From the NCBI GenBank assembly GCA_963170055.1, contig CAUJGJ010000188.1, positions 697,671 to 761,670 on the forward strand: a DNA stretch of 64,000 nucleotides, given 5' to 3'. The stretch is from Halisarca cf. caerulea (taxonomy: Eukaryota > Porifera > Demospongiae > Chondrillida > Halisarcidae). This document shows, one piece after another, positions 11,220 to 21,790 of the stretch. A program made the position numbers and the translations under genes. The notes below the pieces were generated by a model, which ran no database searches, was not told where the DNA came from, and worked only from the letters and a program-made list of their open reading frames with translations. Numbering within the stretch: the first letter of the stretch is position 1; the number at the start of each line of letters is the position of its first letter.

Positions 11220-12113
11220 CAAAAAAAAGTTTTCGTATCGTAATCGTAAGATGGTCAAATTACGATTACGTTCCAATATGATTACGATTTTGTTGATAAA
11301 TCACAAAGGCCGAATTACAGTGCTAAAGCAGAGAAATTACAGACATCCCAGATCGAATTACGCTAGCGATATGCAACGAAACTAAACTGAAGTGAATCAG
11401 GATGTTGCGCTCGCAAAATCATCAGATCGAATTACCTACGTATTAGCACTTGGAACACAGCTATAGCCGTGCAGTGTCTCCGCGGGTCGAACTGCATACG
11501 ATTTTTATTATCTTGGAGATCGAATTACCATCACGAAGGATGGTCGTTGGGTTGGAGATGGTGAGCTAGCCTATACGATGATCAGATCTTCGAGATCCTG
11601 AGGAATGGATGGACCTCAGTAAAAAGGATCGCTTCTGGTCTAGATCTGCTGATTGGATTACGATTTACATTTGCCTACAGATCAAATTACCCTCACTTTT
11701 GACGATGATCAAGGGCGATAGTCCCCGCCTCAAGATGGTGAGCTAACCTATACAATGATCAGATCTTCGAGATCCTGAGATAGGATGGTTCTCAGTAAAA
11801 AGGATCGCTTCTGGTCTAGATCTGCTGATTGGATTACGATTTACATTTGCCTGCAGATCAAATTACCCTCACGATGATGGTCCCCGCTTCGAGATCGCAA
11901 GCTAGTCTACGATGGTCACAGCTTCAAAATCGTCGGATAGGATGAACCTGGGTGATCGAATTATGATTTCTATAAGCATTGAGATCAAATTACGGTAATA
12001 AATGGCATCCAAATGAAATTACGATTTTCACTGCGCACACCTTAACTACGATTATGATTACGGTACATTACTTAAATATTACACTGTGGAAACTTATTTT
12101 TTGATGTCTACCA
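11220..12113. mobile_element. TIR element, family B, full-length empty copy
   Basis: Ends CGGTAGGCGTCAAAAAAAAG and CTTATTTTTTGATGTCTACCA, TA on both sides, 894 bp. The interior is the reference for the family: GATCAGATCTTCGAGATCCTGAG appears twice (11579 and 11756), marking an internal duplication of about 180 bp. There is no reading frame. Confidence 0.85.
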
Positions 12114-12115
12114 TA

Positions 12116-12826
12116 CGACTCGCACTGTTCGCCGATAATATTGATTCTTTTTCACTTTTTAAAGATACCCAATCTTCACAATGGGAAAGAGATATCATAT
12201 AAGGTCCTAAGGTTTACAGCTCTAGCAATAATTTGTAAACACAGCACCTTAGACTTGTCTGCGAACGACCTTTCTGCAGAATAGTACACGTTGGATATTA
12301 TCTGCATTCTTAGGACTCAAGCTACTACTTTGTTATGTCAACCAATTCGAGTAAATAAAGCCCAATGGATAGCTAAAGGAACATTTTAGGCGAGATCTAG
12401 GTAAAATTCCACGGAAGACCAAGATGAAGTAGAGAATGAAGCCAGATAGCACAACTACCCCCAAAGCGCTAAAATTCAGTTACCACTTAAAAAAACTGAT
12501 AAAAACGCAAAAATAATCTAATTGTAGCTCTAGAATGTATTCTGCCTTTCTCCCTAAAGAGAGCAAGAGCTTAAATACGATAAACAAGTTGGTGCTTGCT
12601 TTTATTAACTCCTGTTCTTCACAAAACAAGCGCTATGGGTATGCAAACACTGCAAAATTTGAAGGAGTATAAAGCGCCTAAACTGACAAAACGAAGCATA
12701 AAAGACTTTTGTTAGCAATAAGAGTGTAATTCACGATAAGTTTAAGGTATTTTTGACTCCCTACTTGTTAATCTGTCGTTTCTGTGACTCCTCTTTTTTG
12801 CTGATATAGGCCACCATTTTCATTGT
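12116..12826. other. Unassigned intron sequence
   Basis: About 700 bp without any recognised element, lying between the family B copy and the palindrome. Confidence 0.3.
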
Positions 12827-13018
12827 GGGGCTTTATCATTCCACTTTGTATTTGTCACCTTCGTTGAAATTTTGAAGAAAATTCGCTACAATTTGGCAGA
12901 GTTTCAGCCACGTTTTTATCCTAAAGGATAAAACCGTGGCTGAAACTGTCAAAATGCAGTGAATTTTCTTCAAAATTTCAACGAAGGTGACAAATACAAA
13001 GTGGAATGATAAAGCCCC
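12827..13018. repeat. 192-bp near-perfect palindrome
   Basis: The left arm begins GGGGCTTTATCATTCCACTT and the right arm ends AAGTGGAATGATAAAGCCCC. The arms match almost base for base through GTGACCTTCGTTGAAATTTTG and CAGCCACG, meeting at TTTATCCTAAAGGATAAA with essentially no loop. It would form a cruciform or a long RNA hairpin. The layout fits a fold-back MITE; no clear target duplication was seen. Confidence 0.9.
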
Positions 13019-13073
13019 TTCATAAACCTGATACCATTGTTGCAGAGATAAACCATTATAACATTCGCAAGTA

Positions 13074-14162
13074 CGGTACTTTTCTTAATAAAGTGAACGA
13101 TGTCGCTCTGTCGGTCGAGTGACCGACCGGAATCTGTTGAGGCGTTGATTAGTATTCGCCAGGGTGTTGACCGCTTCATATCGACGCGTTGACCAGCGAT
13201 GTAGGTTAAAAATAGTAATAAGTATCATCTTTCTACAATAATTTTGGAAGATCTTCCAGAGAGGTTTCATCGTCCTGCTCCATATGAGAGTCTACCAATT
13301 TAACCGATTATACGCCATATTTATTACATCACGCACACGCCTCATGGCTGAATTAATATTCACTATTATAGATACAAAAAGCCTCCCAACGTTGAAGGAA
13401 GCGAGGACGTTTAAATGAGAGCAAGAATAGCGGCAGAAGCTTGAAATATACAGCGATGGTGTCCTCTCTGGTAAAGCACCGCCACGAACAACAAAGCAGT
13501 GGAATACAACTAAAAAGCTACAAGAACATTTAGCATGAGTGCCAAAATTGCTTCGAAGACTTTTCCTTCGTTTTCGGTTGATTCTCGTCCTTTGTGCAAT
13601 TGTCACATATCATTTAGTAAAGTGTTGTCCAGGCTATGTTTGATGCTAGTTAGAAGGCAATAGGGCTTTCCAAAGCGGAATAACAACTAATCTTATGATT
13701 GCCATTTTTTCTTACGCCATATGGCGTAATTGGCCATAACCTGCACTACGCCATATGGCGTAATTGGCATATAATCGGTTAAGAATGTTTGAGTTTTTCT
13801 TGGACTTCGTACCCATTCCTGGCTTTCTAAGGATGCTTCCTCTTTCTTCGCACTGCTTTAGAAAGGTACATATCCCCGACTTGGTAAAAGTGTGGCCCTC
13901 TTCGCCCAGAATATCTACAATCCGGCGGTAAGACTTCCCTTTGCGCTTGAAAAGCAAAATTCGTCGAACAATGTAGCTCGATCAAATACGCCATTTTCTA
14001 AAACTTAACTACATTCACATCAAAGTAAACATTACGTAATGATGACTGTCGAGTGGCTTCCGTTGACCGTCGAATGGCCATCGTGTGCCTGACCGTCGAC
14101 TGTCGCCTCGTTGACCGCCGGTCGAACGTGCGATATCGTTCACTTTATTATGAAAAGTACTG
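13074..14162. mobile_element. TIR element, family D (Tc1-type, HTH relic)
   Basis: Ends CGGTACTTTTCTTAATAAAG and CTTTATTATGAAAAGTACTG, followed inward by TGAACGATxTCG and blocks of GACCGTCGA/GGTCGAACG. TA flanks both sides. The 1089-bp body carries a minus-strand transposase HTH relic. The right end of another copy lies at 31260-31319. Confidence 0.82.
13712..13975 (-). pseudogene. Transposase HTH relic (family D)
   Basis: Reading RRILLFKRKGKSYRRIVDIL, then GEEGHTFTKSGICTFLKQCE and GSILRKPGMGTKSKK, this is the paired-like helix-turn-helix pair of a Tc1/IS630-type transposase ending at the GRP-like hook (here GMGTKS). It then runs into an ATGGCGTAATTGGC duplication (13724 and 13752) and stops. 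No DDE region is present. Similar words (KEGHTVTKLGIYDFLQ) can be read at 30935-30995 in the second family D fragment. Confidence 0.65.
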
Positions 14163-14615
14163 TAATTCGGGATGAGGGACGGCAGTCCCACTGTTTTTTT
14201 TACTCAAATTACTTGTTTCGTACAACCTCAGTACTTTTCTCTTTGCATTTGATGAAATGGAATACCTTAGACTCCAAATAAATATTTTGATTGTGCCAGT
14301 ACTTCGAACTGTTAGGTTATCCGGAGACCCAATAGAGTGAACCTTATACTGATGTGTTACAGTACAAGTCATAAAAAAACATGACACACATATCGTTTAG
14401 CAGTTTGCCTTTAGCGCTTGTTTTGGCGTTTATCGGATACCGTATAGTGGGAAACTTTCGCGAATCATCTAGAATGACAAATTTCACGAATTGAACTTTC
14501 GCGAATCGCCCAAAGGATATTTCAAGGAAGAAAACTTTCGCAGATTGGTAGGGCAGCCATTGTGGGCGGGGCCATATCAAAAAGCACGTGCACCTACACC
14601 CCGTGTGTGGACAAG

Positions 14616-15614
14616 ATGGAAACCGAGGAAACCTACGTACTGGAAACTATTGTGCAAGGCTATCATGCCTATAAGGAGCTCTGGGAAGCTGCCATCGGCA
14701 ACGCTTTGCCGTGCCAACGGGAAAGGGGCAATATGCATGATCCTTATGCTGTTGCCCTTGTCAAGGAAGGTGTCACAGTTGGACATATACCTCGTACCAT
14801 TTCTTCCGTCTGGTACTTCTACCTTGGGAAAGGTGGATCTCTTTCTTGCGAAGTAACGGGTACCAGACATTATTCAAAAGACCTACCCCAAAGGTGGCTT
14901 AGAAATACCCTGCAAGTTGATATTTTGTGGTGATACTGGAGTAATTATTAAAGTACGAAGACTCCTTGAAGAAGCTCTCTCTTCTGGCCTGCTCGGTACG
15001 CCTACTCCGAACAAGGAGCCTGCACAGAACGTCATACCTGAACAGCCCAAAGAGAAGAAACGAAGGACCGAGGAAGCCAGCATTTCAGAGATCTGGATAC
15101 AATGTAGTGGAATTGTTCTTTCACAGTCAGACAGGAATGATTTGTGTGATGGAGAATGGCTCAATGGCAATCATGTGAACTTTGCTCAGTCCATTCTTAA
15201 GAGGCAGTTCCCGCACATTGATGGGTGGCGGAACACACTTTGTTAAATAAAGAGCAAAAGTAGATAAACTGTGGTATTCGGATAATTCACACGCATGGGA
15301 GCCACTGGATAGTTTCATGAACACTTGGATGTAATGGGGGCAATATACAGATCTATGATTCACTCTATACATCAGAGCCAGAAACTACACAAACCACAAT
15401 ACTAAATTTGTCTGAGACTAATGGCACGCCAAATCTCGTGATGTCAGGAGTAACCAAACAAGAAGGACTGAGCGATTGTGGTGTCTTTGCAATTGCAACG
15501 GCAACTTCCCTAGCTTTTGGCAGAAGACCAGTGCATTTCAAACAGAGTACCATGCGAGAACATCTACTTAAGTGCTTCGAAGCAGGATCAATGCAACCTT
15601 TTGAAACATCTTAA
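14616..15614 (+). pseudogene. HIRAN domain plus Ulp1-like cysteine protease protein, decayed
   Basis: From METEETYVLETIVQGYHAYK the first ~100 residues form a HIRAN domain: WEAAIGNALPCQRERGNMHD, PYAVALVKEGVTVGHIPRTI, SSVWYFYLGKGGSLSCEVTG. HIRAN domains bind DNA ends in HLTF/Rad5-type proteins. One frame shift near 14885 moves into GGLEIPCKLIFCGDTG, then a basic linker (PKEKKRRTEE) and an Ulp1-like start SDRNDLCDGEWLNGNHVNFA, where H could be catalytic. After a decayed stretch (15244-15405) the frame resumes with QEGLSDCGVFAIATATSLAF, the Cys box of C48 proteases (catalytic C in DCGVFA). At least two frameshifts and stops break it. A second copy of the same architecture is at 62933-64000. Confidence 0.75.
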
Positions 15615-15724
15615 CTTTACATGAAATAATAGTTGTCAACTGATCAGAATCTTATTACTTTAATATTATTGTAAAACTCAATTGTTACAGACTATGGCTA
15701 TACTGTTATGGTTATGGATACCAG

Positions 15725-17100
15725 TTACTGGTGGTATATGCCTGCATGTCTAAATCCATTCTTGATTATGTCTGGTTTTGATTTCATGTAGTCATACAAG
15801 TTAATCATCCATTTCACACCAAGAGATTTCACAACACTCATCCGCAGATCTACAGGATGTGGTGTACTCTCGTCTTGCAGTTGTTGGCAAATCTGCTCAG
15901 AGTACCACTCCTGAAATTGCCCACAAAGGAATTCTTTGGCTGCCTTATTTACACTAACATCCAATGGTTGGAGACGGTAAGTGCAGTTAGCTGGTACAAT
16001 TGCTACATGTACATTCCTAGCTTCAAGTTGGGCAAAAATTCCTTGGGAGCATTGTCCTCGAAACCTGTCAAAAATGACTAAAGCTGGAGCTCATACATCA
16101 AGCTTAAGTTCTTGTCGTTTGTTTTCAATGTATGGAAAAGAATTTTTTTTTCCAAATATTCCATCATAGTCTTTTCATTTGACCAGTGGTTGTCCGAGTA
16201 TGTAATTTACCAATCAGAAGGAAATGCAGCAGATGGTAGGCACTTGCTGGTTTTGCCTTGATAAACTAGCTGTGGTAGAAGAAAATCTCCTGCCATGGTA
16301 CCAGCAAATACAGCAGTTATTTGGCGCTTGTCATCTACTCTGGCTATATCTACTCTTTTCGAACCCTCTTTTTCCATTGTCCAGCTGGATACAGGGACAT
16401 AATGAACCCCAATTTGGTCCCAATTGATGACGAGTTCATTGGGTATCTCCTTCATGTCAATAACTACTTTTACATCAAAAGCAAATTGGGCTATATAGCG
16501 ATCAAACTCAGAGACGGTAAGTTTCGCTTTTGTACTTGCACGTCTCTTAGCAAATCCCATTCGTTCCATGAGGTATTTTGCCCAATGCTTGGTTATTGAA
16601 ATGTGGCCTCCATTGCATTCGAGTAAGTTACTATCATGGCATCTAACAATCCCCTTGGCACAGGCGATAGTTATGGCTGTATTAACTACAGCACCGTTTT
16701 CCCGAAGTGCACTTAAATACGCCCGTACTTGCGTATCCAGCTCTTCACCCAACATAAGAGGGCGACCACACTTCTTGTTGACTAACTCTTTAACCACTAC
16801 ATCTCCAATAACTCTTTTTCTCGCCGCTAGTTCCTTTAGATATTTCGTTTTCCATGTTCGCACGCTACTTTCTTTAAGTGATCAATTTGGAAATTTTTTG
16901 GAAAAGAAACGAATTGAGGCAGTTACACCATGCTGCGCAGCCCGCTTTCCGATGTGCGCTTTCTCTTCGGGTGTGAAATGCTCATATGATCCCCGTTTGG
17001 ACGATGTGGACTCCTGCAGCTGGCTGTCATCTGAAGCACTTTCGTTTTCAATTCGCCTCACCTCCTTGTTTGCAGCTGCTATTCTAGATGAAGGTACTGT
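15725..17100 (-). pseudogene. pogo-like DDE_1 transposase, frameshifted
   Basis: On the minus strand an N-terminal HTH region reads HFTPEEKAHIGKRAAQHGVT, with a TGA at about 16890. Next comes RTWKTKYLKEL and the CENP-B-like block NKKCGRPLMLGEELDTQVRA and YLMERMGFAKRRASTKAK. The DDE core follows: first Asp in LVINWDQIGVHYVP, TAVFAGTMAGDFLLPQLVYQ, second Asp in VIFDRFRGQCSQGIF and the third in YRLQPLDVSVNKAAKEFL. That last arrangement (DDxD, with LQPLDV) is typical of pogo-like transposases. The frame breaks at the T-run 16143-16151. It lies tail-to-tail with the HIRAN-Ulp1 gene, 110 bp apart. Confidence 0.85.
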
Positions 17101-17587
17101 TGAGCTGAGAGGACCATCAGGCTGGGTAGTGTCGGTTCAGAAGGTTTAAAGTACTTGAACAAATCCATAGCTATAAACTGCACTGCTGAGCGTCACGACC
17201 AAGTGAATCTTCAAATGAAAGCACGAACAAAACTGGTTACAGTATACTTACGTACTGAATAACGCGCCATGTGGCTTCACTCAGAATGCTTCACCTCCCG
17301 TAATTTAGCGCCTCCCTTTGACTTTTCGCAAATGGAAGTTTTGCGAATACTCTCTTGTTCTCGAAATTCACGAAGGTTTTCTCCCGCGAAAGTTTCCCGC
17401 TATACAGTACCTGTTTTCCAATATCCGATAACATTTAGCGGATATCTGTTAACAGTTAGCAGATATCTGTTAGCGGTTAATTAGCTGTAAGTACTAAAGC
17501 GTCAACGGTTCCCAGTTTAGTGTGAACTTTTCCGCTATTGAGTGAGTTACTTGTTTCGATTGATATTCTTTGGTGTTTGCTTTGGAG

Positions 17588-18748
17588 ATGAAGAAGATTC
17601 TTATAAGATACGAGGGAAACAAATCTGTCAGATGCGATGGGAAAGAATTTGTGGAGTCTGTTTCCAAGATTCGTAGGAGTGATGGCTCTTCTGGAACTTT
17701 CGTGCAGGAGAAGCAGTAACGGTGAAAACCAAGTCTCAAGTGTGGAAAGCGGTGGTAGTGGATTGCAACCCCCCTCCCCCCCCCCCCCCCCAGCCAAACG
17801 TCGTAGAACAAAGAGCCAACAAAGTACCTCAGACAGCCCTGCAATCCCAATTCAAGGATCTACTTTGCCTTCATTTGTTGTAGCGTCTTTTGAGCCATCA
17901 CGAGAGTACGTATGTCGAAGTGCAAGAAGATGGTGCGCTACTTAGACAAGACGCTTCAAATAATGATCAAGGAAATGAAGGGAAATCAGCAGGAAATAAA
18001 GAGCATCCTGATGAATCTCCACAAAAAGGAGATTCTTACCCTAAATCCTCGCTTCAATCCACTGCTACGTGCACGAGTACTCCTGGACCAACAGTTGGCA
18101 CTCCAGAACCAATCCCGCAATTGCCTACGGAAAGAGTCGGAATTATCAGTGTCGTTAGATTTTAGTGAACTATGATCAGCTGTCTTTGGCACTGAGTTTA
18201 ACATGATGGACAACTATTACAACCATTCAACTCCTGTAGATGATGACAGAGTTTTGCTTCAATTGCAGAAGATGGAAGAATTCATGGTATCTTTCAAAGA
18301 AGAAGTTTGTGAAAGGCTGTCAGCACTTGAGGCTAGTCTGCACAAAATCCCTCCAAGTTATCATAGCCCAATGCCAAGAAGATGACCACTAGTGGAACTT
18401 AATGGTCCAACACCCATCTCATCATCACCAGTTGCTGATTCCAGGGACCAGGTACAGGCGATTTTGGCCAACCCTAATATCAAAGGGACTGTACAATTGG
18501 CAATGGAATTGGCCAAAGTTTTGTTCACAGAAAGGGAGATGGCAGCATCGATAGTAACTGGGCTTAAAGTCAATGGCCAAACACAGCCACCATTGGAGCC
18601 AACCAAGCTTGTCCTGATTGACAGCCTTGTCCGGCAGAGATTTTGTAGAAATATGACAGAGTTTGAGTTTGCTGCTGTCAAGACTTCAATCAGAGATGCA
18701 CTAGCCAACCGTTACAAGTACTTGAGGATGAAACTACCCATGCAGTAA
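17588..18748 (+). pseudogene. BEN-domain accessory gene of the family F Tc1 element
   Basis: The start MKKILIRYEGNKSVRCDGKE and the later VKTKSQVWKAVVVDC-like stretch look like a small Tudor/chromo-like fold. A basic, serine-rich linker follows with a long poly-C run. Then comes a coiled-coil stretch (LLQLQKMEEFMVSFKEEVCE, RLSALEASL) and a C-terminal BEN-like domain: QLAMELAKVLFTEREMAASI, TGLKVNGQTQPPLEPTKLVL, IDSLVRQRFCRNMTEFEF, ending RYKYLRMKLPMQ. BEN domains bind DNA and chromatin partners. The N-terminal half is broken into three frames; the last 118 codons (from 18392) are open, so introns are possible instead of decay. It is convergent with the Tc1 gene. Confidence 0.6.
17768..17792. 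repeat. Poly-C tract
   Basis: CCCCCCTCCCC followed by an unbroken C run inside the BEN-type accessory gene. In the open frame it would encode polyproline. Length in the living genome is likely variable or sequencing-prone. Confidence 0.8.
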
Positions 18749-19206
18749 TCCTCCTTAACAATTATTATAATATTATATTAACATGACGTTTATTTTCATC
18801 ACAGTGTTTGTAGCATGCATGATTATTTTATTTGTTCTGAACAAATATCATGGCAGTATTTTCTGTTTTGATAACACAGTCATGAATTTCTTGCATATTG
18901 CTTTGTACAGATGTCATATTCTCTTGAATACATATTGTACGTGCATACATGTTTAGTAATGAATACTTACATGCTAGTACATATTTGCTTTACAGTTTCA
19001 TTACTGATGCTATTACTAAAAAGCGAACAACAGCATCTCAGTGATTTCTATTGCCTTTGAAATCATTTATAAGAGCACACAGCATACAATACACAGTCAT
19101 ATAATTAAGTGTAGTGGTACATAAATAGCATAATTTAATTATAGATAGTATTAATTTTAAATAAAAAATAATTATAGTCAAGTAAAATGTTACATATGTA
19201 TCCCAG

Positions 19207-20233
19207 TTAATATCCTGTAGCCTCGCCTCCTACTTTCAGTACCTTTGGAACAACCTTTTTCAAATGTCCAATATATTTTTGGCATTTTTGTGGAGTAATG
19301 GTCAACCAAAAGGATTGAATGCCAGCAATAAGTTCTTCTTTGTTCCTTGGCTTGACTGACATTCTTAAATAATCCTTAAGCTCATGCCAAAGGTTCTCAA
19401 TAGGATTGAGGTCTGGGCTTTCTGGTGGTGTAGCAAATAGTTTGATGCCATTCTGTTGAAAATGTGTTCTTGTTGACAGAGAAGTATGGCAAGGTGCATT
19501 GTCTTGTTGCAGATATCCGTCAGGCATATACTTTTCAAGGAAAGGTTTACAATGTGTACGGATGATTTTTTGATACACAAGGCTATCCACTGACGTATTT
19601 ATTATGCATATGTTTATGGCTCCTTTAGTTGAAATGCCAGCCCAAACCTTTATCTTGTAGGGGTGCTTCGGTTTAGGTTTTGATTTAGGGGGCTCACCTG
19701 CTTTGCGGTAGCTAAAGGTTCGATGGTTCTCAAGTTGGATCATACATTCATCTGTCCATAGTATGTTATCAAAACTGTTCCTCTCGTTATCAGTCGCCCA
19801 TTTCACCCTCTTTTTTTTTGTTCTTCTCCCTGATTATTTGGCAATATCAACTCCCATGAAATGTCCAGCCTAAACTCCTCGCTCGGATGATAGTTGATAG
19901 CGAAACGAGATAGCCTTTCTTGTTCAAAAGTTTAAGCAACTGTGTAGCTGTTGTCTCATCATCTTCACGCATTCTTCTCTCAATGATGGCCAGTATGTCA
20001 CTCGTCAGTTTGAAAGGTCTTCCTGAACCTGGCCGTCTAGAAAGCGTCCCGTACTTCTGGTACTTGCATACAATGGCCCAAACTGTCTGCTTCAGGATGT
20101 TCAATCCTTCGAGCCGAAGTATTTGCGAAATTTGCCCGAACGAAACCTTCCTTTGAAAATAAAGCTGGATAATCCTTTGCTTGGCGAAGTAACTCACAAC
20201 CATTCTTTCGACATTTGACGAATAACACTTCAA
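19207..20233 (-). pseudogene. Tc1-like DD34E transposase (family F copy 1)
   Basis: On the minus strand a paired-like HTH pair (VVSYFAKQRIIQLYFQRKVS, FGQISQILRLEGL, CKYQKYGTLSRRPGSGRPFK) precedes MREDDETTATQLLKLLNKKG. The catalytic domain follows: first Asp in ILWTDECMIQLENHRTFSYR, IKVWAGISTKGAINI, second Asp in YLQQDNAPCHTS and Glu in SPDLNPIENLWHELKDYL. There are 34 residues between the second Asp and the Glu, so it is DD34E, classic Tc1. One TGA after WTFHGS (about 19850) and a frameshift in the A/T-run at 19811-19820 are the only breaks. It would excise and insert the family F element at TA sites. Confidence 0.92.
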
Positions 20234-20615
20234 TGACTATTAACGGCGGTTAACGGTAAAATGTTAGCGGTTATATTATTTCCGCGAACGCTAACAGTTA
20301 GCTTTGTGCTTATCGGTTAACGTCATGTTTTTTATGACTCGTACTGTACTGTTAAAAATGGTGCGCTTCCTCGCCAGTCCAGCGAAACTCTTTCCGTCGA
20401 TTTGACCATAATAGAAATACAGAATAGTGATTTCTACTCAAGTAGCCGAAGCGTTACTTTTACCGTGCGGTAGACGTCAAGTGCACATCACGTGGTTATA
20501 GTTGTTTCTGAATTTGTGTGTTTTCCAAAAACACTGTGTGTAAACGGGTCGAAAACAATACAGGGACACACCAGTTGTAAACAGATTTGCACAAAAACGT
20601 TCTAGTGCATATGCC

Positions 20616-20805
20616 GCCTCAAAATCATCAGAAGAATGAACCTGGGTGATCGAATTACGATTTCTATAACCTTTGAGATCAAATTATGATTATAAATGGC
20701 ATCCAAATGAAATTACGATTTTCACTACTCACACCATAACTACAATTACGATTACAGCACATTACTTTACTATTACTCTGCAGAAACTTTTTTGTATGTC
20801 TACCA
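20616..20805. mobile_element. TIR element, family B, right-end fragment
   Basis: CCTCAAAATCATCAG...GAACCTGGGTGATCGAATTA through GAAACTTTTTTGTATGTCTACCA is homologous to the right 190 bp of the copy at 11220-12113. It ends before TA. A possible left end, GCGGTAGACGTCAAG, lies at 20467, which would leave a short deleted element of about 340 bp. Confidence 0.7.
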
Positions 20806-20900
20806 TAGGTATTGCTTTGAAACTTACAAGAGGCACTTAGCACTAATTATTGGAGCTCACTGGCGAGAGATGAGACCTATGACCTTGATAAACAACAATA
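20806..20900 (+). repeat. Flank repeat shared with 60965-61050
   Basis: TAGGTATTGCTT, then CTTACAAGAGGCAC and GGAGCTCACTGGCGAGAGAT with GAGACCT, matches the sequence just right of the family E element at 60221-60964. In both places it begins at the TA that closes an unrelated TIR element (family B here, family E there). No coding capacity. Confidence 0.75.
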
Positions 20901-21262
20901 AGAAGCTTATTATTGGCATAACGTTTGACTTTGTTCCATGACACATACTTTACAGGGAACTTCAACCACTGTGACTTAGACTTGAACTCCTCCCAGAACT
21001 AGAAAAGGGTAGAAAAGTTTGGCATTTTTAAAGAAGCTTTTTTTTCTCAGTTAAAATTAGAAAGTATCAATAATAGGAATCTTTTGTTAGAGTTTTTGAC
21101 AGTTACCGACCTGTTGTAATTGACTGTGTATATTACAAAGTATACTTGGTATATGTACTTTTTCTATACATGAGGTCAGTGGTCAGCTCATCAAGTGTAA
21201 AACAGTAAGCAACTCATTTCTACAAATCAGTTGTTGTGTGACCATCTCTTGTGTTTCTGCAG

Positions 21263-21320
21263 GTTATGGATATGGAAACTAAATTAGCAGAACTTCAGCA
21301 TGAAGCAACAGAAGGGGGAG
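21263..21320 (+). CDS. PAFAH1B1: LIS1 exon: coiled coil
   Basis: A 58-nt exon with acceptor TTTCTGCAG and donor GTACCT. It encodes VMDMETKLAELQHEATEGG, which aligns with the LIS1 coiled-coil segment VMELESKL... that mediates dimerisation. It ends in phase 1; the split glycine codon is completed by the next exon, 11.7 kb downstream. A very short exon between two introns of over 11 kb, each carrying multi-kilobase transposons, would be missed by most gene predictors. Confidence 0.93.
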
Positions 21321-21790
21321 GTACCTGACTGTCATTTAGATTACATATCTCTTGCCTAAAGCTTTATTCACAATGCCTAGCAAGATTGCATTGCAAGAAG
21401 TTTTGGCTGATCACAGGGAATAGAACTCAGTTCTATTCCCTGCGATGTCACTGTGTATTTCACTGTAAATTCCCGTGCACCAGCGCATTCATAAAATGGC
21501 TGAATATCTTCATTTCAACTACTATTTGCATCACAGGTGCACCACAAGCCTTGTAATGCCTTACAATGTATTGTGACCAGGCTTAAGAGTATATACTATA
21601 CAGTACAAGTCATATGAAACTCCCGGTATTCCGCATTTCCCCGCAAACCTTGGATATTGTTAACTGCAGGATGAGCTCACTAATATCTGCAGAAATAAAT
21701 GCCCACCAAGTCATAAACATGTACTATAGATTTGGCTAATGTTATGCTATTAAATTGTTCCTTCAAGTGTATATTCAAGTACAGGGACTG

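Larger units (their letters stand above)
14440..17407. mobile_element. Nested element: HIRAN-Ulp1 gene plus pogo-like transposase
   Basis: Ends CCGTATAGTGGGAAACTTTC and GAAAGTTTCCCGCTATACAG form an inverted pair extending through TTTCGCG, with TA on both sides (14438-14439, 17408-17409). Subterminal TTTCGCGAA/TTCACGAA words repeat on both arms. The 2968-bp interior has exactly two genes, convergent: HIRAN-Ulp1-like (plus) and pogo-like DDE transposase (minus). Exact end positions are slightly uncertain, because TATA at each end allows a shift of several bases. Confidence 0.8.
14360..20346. mobile_element. Composite Tc1-type element, family F, copy 1 (~6 kb)
   Basis: Left end CAGTACAAGTCATAAAAAAA and right end TTTTTTATGACTCGTACTG are inverted, continue inward into CATGAC on both sides, and are flanked by TA (14358-14359, 20347-20348). 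The outer element holds a BEN-domain gene (plus) and a Tc1 transposase (minus), facing each other. A second TA-flanked element (14440-17407) sits 80 bp inside the left end. Subterminal sequence is rich in GTTAGCGG / GATATCTGTTA words. Family F copy 2 is at 21601-28469. Confidence 0.88.
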
